A DNA stretch of 64,000 nt from an uncultured Bacteroides sp. (GCA_949296575.1 CASFPE010000029.1:62001-126000); one strand, 5' to 3'. Positions 35,917 through 46,042 are shown, numbered from the stretch's first letter. Translations and numbers: made by a program. Notes: generated by a model not told the origin, from the letters alone.

Positions 35917-36666
35917 TTATTCTCCCATACGGAAATCGCCCACGTTGTCATGGCTTAGCGTGACTTCCTCTATACGGCTTGTGCATCCGCCACGTTGTGG
36001 ACATTGGCTGCTGATACCGAGATAAATGCGGTCGGGGTAGTAATTACGGTACAGACGTGCCATGTGCCACTCCTTTTTGTCTAATGAATAGTAACTGGCG
36101 ATAGTCCGGGTGTCGGAAGATATTTTCATATAGACCGATGGGGCATCTATTTTGTCATGGTTGCTATCGTCCGATGTGCCTTGTGTCCGTACTGATACGA
36201 TGCGGTGGTTGCCATATTCATCCTGCTCGAAAGCCAGCTTTTGCCAAAGCGTGTCATTAACATACACAAACAGGTCGGCTGCATTGTAAAGTCCCTCTGC
36301 GGTAAATTCGGGAGTTACCTTGGCCGTCAGCGTAAACGGTTTGGTATTGTCCGTGGAAATAAGCAATATGGGCAGTGTGTTGTTGGACAGCTTCCCTTCG
36401 TTCGGGTCGCAGAAGAAATCAAGCCCTTCGGCACAACGGAATTCCAGCGCTCCGTCTGGCAACAAACTGATACACGTATCTGCGCCATTGATGGAATGGG
36501 TAAAGGTGACATCACCCAAATTGACATTACAATCCGTGATTCTGCTTGTCACATCAGCACTTTCGGTTTGTCCGGCTTCATTCTGTGTGGTTCCATTTTT
36601 TGGTTGGCATGCGGCCAACGTGAGGCTTCCGATAAGGATTGCCTGATAAATAGTTGTCTTTCTCAT
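35917..36666 (-). CDS. putative lipoprotein with DUF1349/concanavalin-like fold
   Basis: 249 residues. Lipoprotein signal ending LAAC (about residues 16-19). The mature part (FFCDPNEGKLSNNTLPILLIS, TPEFTAEGLYNAADLFVYVNDTLWQKLAFE, SVYMKISSDTRTIASYYSLDKKEWHMARLY) matches the DUF1349/YesU-type beta-sandwich, which is lectin-like. Probably periplasmic or surface-anchored; ligand unknown. Transcribed divergently from a LuxR-type regulator 89 nt away, so that regulator may control it. Confidence 0.72.
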   Translation of the reverse strand: MRKTTIYQAILIGSLTLAACQPKNGTTQNEAGQTESADVTSRITDCNVNLGDVTFTHSINGADTCISLLPDGALEFRCAEGLDFFCDPNEGKLSNNTLPILLISTDNTKPFTLTAKVTPEFTAEGLYNAADLFVYVNDTLWQKLAFEQDEYGNHRIVSVRTQGTSDDSNHDKIDAPSVYMKISSDTRTIASYYSLDKKEWHMARLYRNYYPDRIYLGISSQCPQRGGCTSRIEEVTLSHDNVGDFRMGE

Positions 36667-36755
36667 TGTCTAAATTGTTTGTTATTAGTATTTTTGCCGC
36701 AAAGTTAGACAACATATGGCAATGCCGCAATGGTGAATAATAACCAATTTCCCGG

Positions 36756-37508
36756 ATGCACGAACAAGAACATAAATTACAATCCCTGCTGACAGGGCAG
36801 GATTTCAGCACGAAAGGCAGCCTGACTGAATTACTGGAAACAGCCAAAAACTATGCCCATGCGTACACTCAAACTACCAATGGCATTGCTGTCCTTTCTG
36901 ATTACCAAAACAATGTGAACCATATTTATTCCGGTCAGTTCGGGCAGACATTAGGATTGCCGGAATATGCAGAGAACAAGAATTCCATATTCGAGCATGA
37001 AGTGTTCGACAATATCTCCGATGAGGAGTTGGTGGAACGCCATATTCTCGAACTCCGTTTTTTCCGTTTCTTAGAATCAGTTCCGGCAGTCCAAAAGACA
37101 GACTTCAACGCCATCTGCATTGTGCATTTTCAAAGGCAAGGGATGCCACTCCTGTCCGTGCTTCATACTACCAGGTATTTGCTTTGCCATGCCAATGGCA
37201 GCATACGGTTAGGACTTTGTACTTACATGCCTTTTCCGCAAATCAACGAAGTCATGAAAGGCTGCATCATCAACACGCGCACTGGTGAAACTGTTTGCTT
37301 GGAGCTGTTTGACAGCCAATTGCTCAGCCGCCGCCAAATAGAAATTCTTTCCCTGTTGGCAAAAGGCGAAGGTAGCAAACAGATTGCGGACAAACTTTCT
37401 ATATCCGTCAACACGGTCAGCCGCCACCGTCAAGATATTCTCAAGCGGCTGCGTGTCACCAATACTGCTGCAGCCGTGGAGATAGGTTTACGCATGCGTC
37501 TCATATAG
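36756..37508 (+). CDS. LuxR-type helix-turn-helix transcriptional regulator
   Basis: 250 residues. N-terminal sensor-like region (about 1-175) without a domain I can name. C-terminal LuxR/GerE HTH at about 185-245: LLSRRQIEILSLLAKGEGSKQIADKLSISVNTVSRHRQDILKRL, with the usual ILKxLxVTNTAAAV end. No receiver domain with a phosphorylatable Asp is evident. Shares an upstream region with the DUF1349-like lipoprotein gene, which is the best candidate target. Confidence 0.82.
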   Translation: MHEQEHKLQSLLTGQDFSTKGSLTELLETAKNYAHAYTQTTNGIAVLSDYQNNVNHIYSGQFGQTLGLPEYAENKNSIFEHEVFDNISDEELVERHILELRFFRFLESVPAVQKTDFNAICIVHFQRQGMPLLSVLHTTRYLLCHANGSIRLGLCTYMPFPQINEVMKGCIINTRTGETVCLELFDSQLLSRRQIEILSLLAKGEGSKQIADKLSISVNTVSRHRQDILKRLRVTNTAAAVEIGLRMRLI

Positions 37509-37709
37509 TTCCGTTCTTCTCTTTACTGCCGTTCACGTAGGGCAGCACCTTTGAATGTACTTCTTGCCATACCCGTTTCTTTTGGGTTGCAAAACGATAA
37601 ATCAACGGGTTGCCTCTTGGTAGGCAAACCGAAGCAGAACGGCGCAAACGGGACGGACACTGTTAAATCTGCATTCCCATTGGGCAATGATTTGAAAACC
37701 ATTCTGCTG

Positions 37710-40532
37710 TCATGACCGGGATATTTGCAGCCCTTTGTCGGACAATTTCATCTCGACAAATCTGGCTCTTGGATTGGGTTGGGCTTTGGAGAGGGTTTCG
37801 CGGATGCAGGTTGCTGCTTGCGGGTCTTTAGCCACGATGTAGAGGTATCCTCCGCCTCCTGCGCCCGGCAGTTTGTATCCTAATGCATAATCTTTGATTT
37901 GGCGGATGATTTCCTCTACGGCAGGAGGATTGGTGCCGCTGTCCAGCAGCTTGTTTTGTTCCCATGACTTGCCTGCCAAACGACCATACGCGTTGAAGTC
38001 ATTCCTTTGGATGGCTTCGGCCATGTCCAAGGCGTGTTGTTTCATCTCTTCCAAAAGGCTTAGGTGGGTGCCGGAGTTCAGGAACATGGAGCGGACAATC
38101 TCTGCCAATATCCCTTTGGCCGTGCGGGTGATGCCGGTGTAGTAAAGAAGGTGGCATTCGCGGTATCCGGGTTGGTTGAACAAATGTTCGGGCAGCCATC
38201 TGGCCATTGCTTTCTGGATGAATCCGGCATTCGTTTGCAGCAATTTTGCCCCGTGGAGGATTCCTCCGTATTGGTCTTGCCATCCTCCGCCGGTGGTGAG
38301 CAACTGTTCGAGTGCCAATGTGCGGTGGCATATTTCATTTTTGTCCCACATCAGCCCGCAGAAGTCGCTCAATGCTCCCAGCACGGTAGAGGCAAGGATG
38401 GAGCTTGTGCCCAATCCAGAACCAGCGGGTATGGCAGACAGGAGGGTGATTTCCATGCCGGTGCCGAAGTCGTCGAGTTGCTGCTTGAGCGTGGCGTAAT
38501 GCTTTTCTGCAAATTCAGGGGTGAATCCTGCAAGTGCCAATGCGGCTTTGGGGATGGAGAAGGGCGACCCTACCTTATTATATTGTTGCAATTCTTCGTA
38601 GGTGCTGATTTCTTCCATGGCACCCATGTCGATGGAGCGCAAGATGATGTGGCGCGTGTGGCAAGGCTTGATGTAGACTTGCAATGGGGGTTGCCCGTTC
38701 AGTTCAATGGCGATGTTCACTACGTTCCCTCCTGCGAAAAGCGAATAAGGCGGTGTGTCAGTCCATCCTCCTGCCACGTCGATCCGCACGGGGCTTCGTC
38801 CCCATACAATCTGGTCGTCATAGACGTTCAGTTGGGGGCGGCTTTTGTGTTCGTGCAGGTCGGCAAGCAGTCCTTCGCGGAGCAGTGCGAATGCGTTGGC
38901 TTCGTCGGCAGGGTTTTCGTTGCCGTTCAGTTTCCCGATTTGCGCCCGCAGCATACTGTTGTGGATGCGTTGCATGAGGGGTGCTTCGTCGGGCAGCATG
39001 GCCGGTGTTGGAAGTTGAAGGTGGTGGAACTGCCGGGCTGCATCGGCGAGGTCTAATTGGTAGAACACGCTTCTTTCGTAGTTGGCGGCTAATTGTTCCC
39101 AGTTTTCTTTGCGGAAGCTTTCCCGTTGTGCGTAAAGTTGCTTCAAGTCGGCTTGCGTGGCCAGTTCGTCGGCTGACAGTTTGCGGCTTCCGAGCCAGAG
39201 TTGTTTGCCGTTTTCCCGGTTCGGGTCTGAGGTCATCCATGAGAGGACTTCTTCCATTTGCGGTATGTCTTGCATGACGGGGAAGATGGCTGCTGTTTGC
39301 AGGTCGTTGCCCTGACATAGGATATCGCTTTCTGCCAGCCCTCTGTCAGCCATCCATTGGGGGAAGGGTTGTCCCAAGAAGATGGTGTTGTGGTCGTCGA
39401 TACGGCCTTTGAACGTGTCATCGAAGCCGTATGGGCGGAGTGCTTTCCCGTTTTTGAGGGGAACAATGTCGATGCATGTGCCGTCGGGGACTTGGATGTT
39501 CCAGTTGTTGTGCGGGACGCCTGTGATGATTTGGCATTTCCCTAATGCCCATCCTTTGCTGATGTGGCTGTTTTCTATCCAAATATTATTGTTGTTTGAA
39601 GTGAGGGTGGTTTCCACTTTGGCATTTTGAATGAAAATGGCAGGGTTGGGTTTTACTTTTCGGTGCATGATTTGCCGTTGGTCCTGTACTTTTTCCTGTA
39701 TGCTGAGGGTTGACGACAGGAGTTCGCGACTGGTGCCGTAGTGGTAAAATTCTCCTCCGGGCAAGGGCAGGATAGCCACGCTGAGGCGGTTGAGGTCTTC
39801 ATCCTGGATGCAGGGGTGGTTTCCTAAAGCCAGTCCGAAGTCGCCGTAGAGGTCGTAATAGCGGATGGCGTTGCCTTGGGTGGAGCGTTGCTCGAGCAGG
39901 CGGAGTGCATTGTCGCTGAGTATCCAAATCCCGATGTCCATCAGGAAGAAGTGGGTTTGCGTGAGTTCTTCCAATTGCTTGATGGAGGGCTTTTGGAGCA
40001 TGAAGTCGAGTTGCCCGGGGCAATTGCGGCGCGACACGAAGATGCCATGATGGGTGGCAAGGTTAGGGTCTGCCCAGAGGCCGTAGCATACGACATCGGC
40101 TTCGGGTATCTCTTGCAGCGGCTTTTCAGCCCGGATGTACACGTCGCCGCTGGCGATGAGGGTACGCAGGCTGCTTGGCGCTTGTTGCATGATTCTTTCA
40201 TAGAGCGGCAGTTGGAGGGAAAGCAGGTTTTGGCCGAGTTGTTGCCCGCGTGCCCAGCGGAATACGGGGACAGGGGTTAGTATTTTCCCTGACGGGGCGT
40301 ATGCGGGCAGCCTTCGGCTCTGCCCTCCGGCGTGCAGGATTATTTTCTTTGGGTTTCCTTGCTTGCTTCGTCTGTTCTCGCGCCATTGGCGGAGAAGCCA
40401 TGTGGTGCCTCCGCCGGACCCTAATTTGCTGCCGATGGGGTCTGATGCGCAGAACCATTCGTCGCGTCCGGCTTTTTCCAATTCGTGGAAACAGGGTACT
40501 AAATTAGGTGGTAATGAAAGCAATTTTTGCAT
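37710..40532 (-). CDS. fkp: bifunctional fucokinase / L-fucose-1-phosphate guanylyltransferase
   Basis: 940 residues from the ATG at 40532 (MQKLLSLPPNLVPCFHELEKAG), close to the 949 I recall for B. fragilis Fkp. The N-terminal half is the pyrophosphorylase module (GSGGGTTWLLRQW, KKIILHAGGQSRRLPAYAPSGK). The C-terminal half is a GHMP sugar kinase with AIPAGSGLGTSSILAS (about 698-712) and the final GAGGGGYLYIVAKD. It turns free L-fucose into GDP-fucose, which Bacteroidales use to fucosylate capsule and surface glycoproteins. It stands alone and diverges from a PLP-enzyme gene. Confidence 0.95.
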   Translation of the reverse strand: MQKLLSLPPNLVPCFHELEKAGRDEWFCASDPIGSKLGSGGGTTWLLRQWRENRRSKQGNPKKIILHAGGQSRRLPAYAPSGKILTPVPVFRWARGQQLGQNLLSLQLPLYERIMQQAPSSLRTLIASGDVYIRAEKPLQEIPEADVVCYGLWADPNLATHHGIFVSRRNCPGQLDFMLQKPSIKQLEELTQTHFFLMDIGIWILSDNALRLLEQRSTQGNAIRYYDLYGDFGLALGNHPCIQDEDLNRLSVAILPLPGGEFYHYGTSRELLSSTLSIQEKVQDQRQIMHRKVKPNPAIFIQNAKVETTLTSNNNNIWIENSHISKGWALGKCQIITGVPHNNWNIQVPDGTCIDIVPLKNGKALRPYGFDDTFKGRIDDHNTIFLGQPFPQWMADRGLAESDILCQGNDLQTAAIFPVMQDIPQMEEVLSWMTSDPNRENGKQLWLGSRKLSADELATQADLKQLYAQRESFRKENWEQLAANYERSVFYQLDLADAARQFHHLQLPTPAMLPDEAPLMQRIHNSMLRAQIGKLNGNENPADEANAFALLREGLLADLHEHKSRPQLNVYDDQIVWGRSPVRIDVAGGWTDTPPYSLFAGGNVVNIAIELNGQPPLQVYIKPCHTRHIILRSIDMGAMEEISTYEELQQYNKVGSPFSIPKAALALAGFTPEFAEKHYATLKQQLDDFGTGMEITLLSAIPAGSGLGTSSILASTVLGALSDFCGLMWDKNEICHRTLALEQLLTTGGGWQDQYGGILHGAKLLQTNAGFIQKAMARWLPEHLFNQPGYRECHLLYYTGITRTAKGILAEIVRSMFLNSGTHLSLLEEMKQHALDMAEAIQRNDFNAYGRLAGKSWEQNKLLDSGTNPPAVEEIIRQIKDYALGYKLPGAGGGGYLYIVAKDPQAATCIRETLSKAQPNPRARFVEMKLSDKGLQISRS

Positions 40533-40723
40533 GACGGTTGTTTTTGTTTCCTGCAAAGGAAGCGAATCTTTTTGAGAAGGGCGTGTCATCTTGCCGTTTT
40601 TTTGCGGGTGTGCGCCATTGATTTGTGTTAATAGTCCGTAACTGGATGCCGCCACGCGGCTGGCTTGGCTTATTTTTGCGGAAAAACCGTTTGAGTGTTG
40701 TTTGGATGCAATTGGATTAAGAT

Positions 40724-41890
40724 ATGGAAATGAAGGATTATGGATTTGACGAGGAGGTGGTCCGTCGTGGGACGAACTCCATGAAATGGGATGAGGCTGG
40801 CTTGGATGTGTTGCCGATGTGGGTGGCCGACATGGATTTCCGCACGGCTCCCTGTGTGCGTGCTGCGGTGGAACGCCGTGCGGCGCATGGTGTGTTCGGC
40901 TACACGCATGTCCCTGATGCGTATTATGAAGCGGTGGTGGGATGGTTTGCCCGCCGCCATGGTTGGCATGTGGAGCGGGAGTGGATATTGTACACGTCAG
41001 GCGTGGTGCCGGCCTTGTCGGCGGTCATCAAGGCATTGGCGCGTCCGGGCGACCGCGTGCTGGTGCAGACGCCGGTGTATAATTGTTTCTTTTCTTCAAT
41101 AAGGAACAATGGCTGCGGGGTGGTGCAGATGCCATTGCTTTGCAGGGGAGGCCAGTGGGTGATGGATTATGATGCTTTGGAACGCGAGGCAGCCCACCCG
41201 CGTGCGAGCCTGCTTTTGCTGTGCAACCCGCATAACCCTGTAGGGCGAGTATGGACACGCGAGGAGCTGGAGCGTTTGGGCTGCATTTGCCAACGCCATG
41301 GCGTGGCGGTGGTGTCGGATGAGATTCATGGCGAACTGGCTTTCCCGGGGCATCCGTACACGCCTTTCGGGACGTTGGAGGAGTTCAGGAAGACAAGTGT
41401 CATTTGCACGTCGCCCAGCAAAGCGTTCAATACGGCGGGGTTGCAGATTGCCAACATCATGGCAGAAGATGCAGGCTGGCGCCAGCGCATCGACCGTGCT
41501 ATTAACGACAATGAGGTGTGCGATGTGAACCCTTTTGGCGTGGAAGCGTTGATGGCTGCTTACCGTGAAGGAGGTTCTTGGCTTGATGCTTTGCTGGAGT
41601 ACCTTCAAGGGAATTTCAAGATGATGCAGGCTTTTTGCCGGGAGCGGCTTCCGGGATTCCCCGTGGCCGACTTGGAGGGTACTTATCTGGCTTGGATGGA
41701 TTGCCGCGCGTTGGGCATGGGGTCAGAGGCGTTGGAGAAATCATTGCGCACTGAAGCGCGCCTTTGGATCAATGCAGGCACGATGTATGGCGAAGGCGGC
41801 GAGGGCTACATGCGGTGGAATCTGGCTTGTCCCCGCAGCCGGATGGTGGAAGGCTTGCGGAGGTTTGAGGAATACGTGCGCCGGCGTTGA
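40724..41890 (+). CDS. PLP-dependent C-S lyase / aminotransferase, MalY/PatB type
   Basis: 388 residues of the fold-type I aminotransferase superfamily. MalY/PatB hallmarks: RRGTNSMKWDEAGLDVLPMWVADMDF at the start, LLLCNPHNPVGRVWTREEL, SDEIHGELAFPGH, and the PLP lysine in TSPSKAFNTAGLQIANI. Members cleave cystathionine or related thioethers to give thiols, pyruvate and ammonia. A TATTTTTG box (40671-40678) lies 46 nt before the start. Exact substrate is open. Confidence 0.88.
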   Translation: MEMKDYGFDEEVVRRGTNSMKWDEAGLDVLPMWVADMDFRTAPCVRAAVERRAAHGVFGYTHVPDAYYEAVVGWFARRHGWHVEREWILYTSGVVPALSAVIKALARPGDRVLVQTPVYNCFFSSIRNNGCGVVQMPLLCRGGQWVMDYDALEREAAHPRASLLLLCNPHNPVGRVWTREELERLGCICQRHGVAVVSDEIHGELAFPGHPYTPFGTLEEFRKTSVICTSPSKAFNTAGLQIANIMAEDAGWRQRIDRAINDNEVCDVNPFGVEALMAAYREGGSWLDALLEYLQGNFKMMQAFCRERLPGFPVADLEGTYLAWMDCRALGMGSEALEKSLRTEARLWINAGTMYGEGGEGYMRWNLACPRSRMVEGLRRFEEYVRRR

Positions 41891-41930
41891 GCAGGAAGCC
41901 ATAGCTTTTTGCGTTTTGCCGTGTGGAAAT

Positions 41931-41961
41931 TTGGAAATGGCGTACAGAAAAGTTATTTTTG
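41931..41961 (+). promoter_or_regulatory. promoter upstream of HU-like gene
   Basis: TTG (41931-41933) and TATTTTTG (41954-41961), 20 nt apart. The predicted leader of about 160 nt holds two near-identical copies of an ATG-CGGCGGCAA-TGT element (near 42001-42040). Confidence 0.5.
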
Positions 41962-42129
41962 CACGGGAGAAATCTTCTGCCGCCGTCGTCGTCTGTATAG
42001 ATGTCGGCGGCAACTGTGCAAATGCCGGCGGCAATTGTACGGATGACGATGGCGGGAGGATTTCTTTCCGGCGTGATTATGACTTTTCTCTCCGCTCTCT
42101 TGGGTTTTCAACCGGCGCAAAGCGGAAAA

Positions 42130-42789
42130 ATGAATGTGAAACCAAATTTGTTTGTCATGTCAATACAGTACACTATGCAAGAGGCAAACGACCTCAACAA
42201 CGAAGGAGCCACGTTACTCTATCCGCGCATGTTGCTCGGCTCATGTTGCACATCTGAAGAACTGGCTGAACGCATTTCGGAAAACTCTACTTTTGCCCCC
42301 GGCGAGGTGTTGGGCTTGCTGCGCCTGTTGGCGCATGAAGCCGCATCCGCCATGGCAGATGGCCGTCCTGTGAAACTGGACGGCATTGGCATCCTCACGC
42401 CAGGCCTTTTCCTCCGCGAGGGGAAGGAGCGTGAGCAAGCGGGCGGCAATACTCCCCGGCGCAATGCGCAGAGCTTGTGCGTAGGGCGTGTGCATTTCCG
42501 GGTTGAGAAGTCCATGCTCTCGGAAGTCAACCAAAGAGCTTCCTTTGAACGTTCTGCCAAGCGGATGGGGCTCCGCATCTCTCCCTACGATGCTGGCACC
42601 CGCCTCCGGATGGCCAAGCAAGAAATAGCCGCCAAGGGGTTTCTTACTATTGGTGATTATGCCGCTCTTGCCAAGGTGTCGCGCCATGGGGCAGGCCTTG
42701 AACTGAAAAGGTGGGCCAGCGACCCCGCTTCCGGCATTACGGCTACCGGGAGGGGAAGCCATCGGGTCTATGTGCTTGCCGCAGGCTGA
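42130..42789 (+). CDS. HU-like DNA-binding protein with C-terminal extension
   Basis: 219 residues from ATG 42130 (MNVKPNLFVMSIQYTMQEAND); an in-frame ATG at 42001 would add 43 non-conserved residues and lies in the leader. Residues about 10-130 follow the Bacteroidetes HU-like pattern (helical start, then FAPGEVLGLLRLLAHEAASAMADGRPVKLDGIGILTP). The C-terminal part (about 135-219: MGLRISPYDAGTRLRMAKQEI, DYAALAKVSRHGAGLELKRWAS) looks like an added winged-helix-like region. Probably nucleoid-associated; specific role unknown. Confidence 0.7.
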   Translation: MNVKPNLFVMSIQYTMQEANDLNNEGATLLYPRMLLGSCCTSEELAERISENSTFAPGEVLGLLRLLAHEAASAMADGRPVKLDGIGILTPGLFLREGKEREQAGGNTPRRNAQSLCVGRVHFRVEKSMLSEVNQRASFERSAKRMGLRISPYDAGTRLRMAKQEIAAKGFLTIGDYAALAKVSRHGAGLELKRWASDPASGITATGRGSHRVYVLAAG

Positions 42790-42868
42790 AACGGGGCGGC
42801 TGCAAAATAAGTTGGCTTTCCCTGCGTTATCATAACATAATACATTAATTAAAGAAAGGAGGGGGGAC

Positions 42869-44044
42869 ATGCAATACACAGACCGTATCAGGCAGGTGAA
42901 AATCATTTTGGTGGTGGTGGCCATCCTTATTGCCATTGCATCGCTGAGGGTTTCCCATGTCCTCACAAAGGATCTTTCATCTGAGGAACGGGCCAAGATG
43001 GAAGTGTGGGCCGATGCCCTCCGCGCCCTCAACAACGCTGGCAAGGATGCCGACCTCACTCTTGTGCTTCGGGTGCTGGCAGGCAACAACACCATCCCTG
43101 TCATTGCAGTGGGCAAAGACAGCGTCATACAGACTTGGCGCAACATCCCAGTTCGCGGCAGGGATACAGCAGCGTATATAAACCGGGTGCTGGAAGAATT
43201 CCGTCTTGCCGGGCATGCCATCCGCATTTACATGGACGACAGCAGTACGCGGCATGCCACACGCCGCGCCCGTGACTACATCGACATCTATTACGAAGAC
43301 TCCTTGATGCTCCGCCGTTTGGCCACTTACCCTTACGTGCAGTTGGGCGTGGTGCTTATTTTCGTCATTGTGGCCATTTTTGCCCTGCTTAGTTCCAAGC
43401 GCGCCGAGCAAAACAAAGTATGGGTAGGGCTTTCAAAAGAGACGGCTCATCAACTTGGCACCCCTATATCATCGCTTATGGCTTGGACGGAGATACTCCA
43501 AGCAAAATACCCAAGTGATGAATTGTTGCCGGAGATGAGCAATGACATCAACCGCCTCCGGGTGATTGCGGACCGCTTCTCGAAAATCGGTTCTATGCCA
43601 GAACCGCAACTTAACAACCTGAATGAGGTGGTCGGGAATGCCACCGCTTACATCGCCCGGCGCACGTCCAGTAAAGTAGACTTTGTCAAGCATTGCCCCG
43701 AAAGCCCTGTTTGGGTGAAACTGAACGTTCCCCTGTTTGAATGGGTAATGGAAAACCTCTACAAAAATGCCATCGATGCCATGGATGGGCAGGGGACGAT
43801 AACGGTCACCCTCTCCGAGACGCCGCAAAAAGCCGTCATCGATGTTGCCGACACTGGAAAAGGCATTCCGAAATCGAAGTTCAAGGCCGTTTTCACCCCA
43901 GGATACACGACTAAGAAGCGGGGGTGGGGCTTGGGGTTGTCGCTTGCTCGCAGAATTGTGGAAGACTACCATAAAGGTCGTATTTATGTGAAACGTTCGG
44001 AACAGAATCGGGGAACTGTTTTTAGAATTGAACTGAAAAAATAA
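42869..44044 (+). CDS. membrane sensor histidine kinase
   Basis: 391 residues. Membrane helices at about 9-27 and 151-173 flank an extracytoplasmic sensor region of some 120 residues. HisKA-like segment KETAHQLGTPISSLMAW with phosphoacceptor His194. ATPase motifs: N box ENLYKNAIDAM, G1 DTGKGIPKSKF, G2 GWGLGLSLARRIVEDYHKG. No response regulator gene is adjacent, so it is an orphan; no HAMP domain is evident. It follows the HU-like gene by 79 nt on the same strand. Confidence 0.85.
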   Translation: MQYTDRIRQVKIILVVVAILIAIASLRVSHVLTKDLSSEERAKMEVWADALRALNNAGKDADLTLVLRVLAGNNTIPVIAVGKDSVIQTWRNIPVRGRDTAAYINRVLEEFRLAGHAIRIYMDDSSTRHATRRARDYIDIYYEDSLMLRRLATYPYVQLGVVLIFVIVAIFALLSSKRAEQNKVWVGLSKETAHQLGTPISSLMAWTEILQAKYPSDELLPEMSNDINRLRVIADRFSKIGSMPEPQLNNLNEVVGNATAYIARRTSSKVDFVKHCPESPVWVKLNVPLFEWVMENLYKNAIDAMDGQGTITVTLSETPQKAVIDVADTGKGIPKSKFKAVFTPGYTTKKRGWGLGLSLARRIVEDYHKGRIYVKRSEQNRGTVFRIELKK

Positions 44045-44152
44045 AGTTTTGCTTGATAATAAAGCGTTATTAAAGATATTATTCTTATCTTTGTCGCCCG
44101 AATTTATAGAGGATAGTGGCGCAACGGCTTTCTATGCCTTTGTGCGCTATTT

Positions 44153-44722
44153 GTGTCAAATGCAGGAAGAAAAGTGAAGAAGCCGGATATATATAAGGTG
44201 GATTTGAAGAACATGGCATCGGATTCCGTTGTTTTGGAATACCAAATGGATGACGCGTTTTTTAGCAACGTAGAAGCGTCAGGCATCCAAAAAGGGAACG
44301 TCCACGGCATTGTGGATGTCAAGAAAACATCCTTGGGGAGCTTTCGGATGGACTTTCATCTGCAAGGTACCGTCAATGTGCCTTGTGACCGGTGTTTGGA
44401 TGACATAGAGTTGCCCGTGTCTTCTTCCAACGTGCTTTTCGTGAAACTTGGCGATGCTTATTCTGAAGATGAGAACGGCGTTGTTATACCTGAAAATGAT
44501 GGTTGCATAGACATGTCTTGGTTTCTTTATGAGTTCGTGGCATTGGATATTCCCCTCAAGCATGTTCATGGACCAGGAAGATGCAATAAGCAGATGATGG
44601 AAAAGTTGGGTGAATATTTGAGTGCATCTTCAGAAGATGATGATGTCTTTCCTTCATTGACGGAGAACAAGACGGATATAGATCCGAGATGGAATGACTT
44701 GAAAAAAGTAATTGATAAATAA
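44153..44722 (+). CDS. DUF177 (YceD-like) protein
   Basis: 189 residues with the DUF177 core (FRMDFHLQGTVNVPCDRCLDDIELPV, then ENDGCIDMSWFLYEFVALDIPLKHVH). YceD-type proteins sit next to rpmF in most bacteria and are linked to 23S rRNA levels or ribosome assembly in some species. No ATG is available; GTG at 44153 or GTG at 44174 may start it. rpmF follows 16 nt later. A TATCTTTG box (44086-44093) may be its promoter. Confidence 0.85.
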   Translation: MSNAGRKVKKPDIYKVDLKNMASDSVVLEYQMDDAFFSNVEASGIQKGNVHGIVDVKKTSLGSFRMDFHLQGTVNVPCDRCLDDIELPVSSSNVLFVKLGDAYSEDENGVVIPENDGCIDMSWFLYEFVALDIPLKHVHGPGRCNKQMMEKLGEYLSASSEDDDVFPSLTENKTDIDPRWNDLKKVIDK

Positions 44723-44738
44723 TTTAAATTGAACTAAA

Positions 44739-44924
44739 ATGGCACATCCTAAAAGAAGACAATCAAAAACGAGAACAGCGAAGAGAAGAACTCATGACAA
44801 GGCTGTAGCGCCCACATTGGCAATTTGTCCGAATTGCGGCGAATGGCATGTGTATCATACGGTATGCAATGCATGTGGGTATTATAGGGGAAAGTTGGCA
44901 ATTGAGAAAGAAGCTGCCGTCTGA
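44739..44924 (+). CDS. rpmF: 50S ribosomal protein L32
   Basis: 61 residues, normal length. Basic N-terminus (MAHPKRRQSKTRTAKRRTHDK) and a zinc-ribbon with two CxxC pairs (ICPNCGEWH and VCNACGYY). Between DUF177 and fabH, as is usual. Confidence 0.97.
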   Translation: MAHPKRRQSKTRTAKRRTHDKAVAPTLAICPNCGEWHVYHTVCNACGYYRGKLAIEKEAAV

Positions 44925-45028
44925 TAAGTCGGATGGTGAAGTGATTGGTTTGTGTGTATTATGAGCCGGAGGACGCCAGTCCTCAGGCTTTTTGTGAATA
45001 TGCGTGTAGCGTGATTAAATAGGTATCC

Positions 45029-46042
45029 ATGGAAAAAATTAATGCAATCATCACAGGTGTAGGTGGATATGTCCCAGATTATGTCTTGACCAACGATGAA
45101 ATATCGAGAATGGTGGACACGAATGATGAATGGATTATGACCCGCATCGGGGTGAAAGAGCGCCGTATATTGAATGAAGAAGGATTGGGTACATCTTATA
45201 TGGCTCGAAAGGCTGCCAAGCAATTGATGAGGAAAACAAAGTCGCTTCCAGAAAGCATTGACGCTGTCATTGTGGCAACCACAACACCAGATTACCATTT
45301 CCCATCTACAGCATCCATCCTTTGTGACAAGTTAGGTCTGAAGAATGCTTTTGCTTTTGATTTGCAAGCAGCATGTTCAGGCTTTTTGTATGCTCTTGAA
45401 ATGGCATCTTCGTTGATTTGCTCAGGGCGTCATAAGAAGATAATAATAGTAGGTGGTGATAAAATGTCCTCTATGGTAAATTATTCAGATCGGGCAACCT
45501 GTCCAATTTTTGGTGATGGAGCAGCAGCATTCATGGTGGAAGCCAGCACGGAGGACTATGGGATTGTGGACTCTATCCTGCGGACGGATGGCAAAGGACT
45601 TCCTTTCCTTCATATGAAAGCAGGTGGTTCAGTGTGTCCTCCTTCTTATTTCAGCATCGATAATAAGATGCACTATATTTATCAGGAGGGGCGCACGGTG
45701 TTCAAATATGCTGTGTCGAATATGTCTGATGTCACTGCGGCAATTGCAGAAAAACATCAGTTGGATAAGTCGAACATTGATTGGATTGTGCCTCATCAAG
45801 CTAATCTGAGAATTATTGATGCTGTAGCTAATCGTTTGGAAGTGCCTCTTGAGAAAGTGATGATTAATATTGAAAGGTATGGCAACACGAGTGCGGGGAC
45901 ACTTCCGTTGTGCGTATGGGATTTTGAGAAAAAACTCAAGAAAGGCGATAATCTGATTTTCACGGCTTTTGGTGCAGGATTCACATGGGGGGCAGTTTAT
46001 GTGAAGTGGGCATATGATGGTGATAAAGTAGAAATTGAATAA
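45029..46042 (+). CDS. fabH: 3-oxoacyl-ACP synthase III
   Basis: 337 residues. It starts fatty acid elongation by condensing acetyl-CoA (or a branched acyl-CoA) with malonyl-ACP. Catalytic triad: Cys116 in [12 protein letters not shown], His256 in VPHQANLRI and Asn286 in GNTSAGT. Size and motifs are standard. Branched-chain primers would link it to the ilv operon 5 kb away, as Bacteroidales make many branched fatty acids; this is general knowledge, not read from the gene. Confidence 0.95.
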   Translation: MEKINAIITGVGGYVPDYVLTNDEISRMVDTNDEWIMTRIGVKERRILNEEGLGTSYMARKAAKQLMRKTKSLPESIDAVIVATTTPDYHFPSTASILCDKLGLKNAFAFDLQAACSGFLYALEMASSLICSGRHKKIIIVGGDKMSSMVNYSDRATCPIFGDGAAAFMVEASTEDYGIVDSILRTDGKGLPFLHMKAGGSVCPPSYFSIDNKMHYIYQEGRTVFKYAVSNMSDVTAAIAEKHQLDKSNIDWIVPHQANLRIIDAVANRLEVPLEKVMINIERYGNTSAGTLPLCVWDFEKKLKKGDNLIFTAFGAGFTWGAVYVKWAYDGDKVEIE

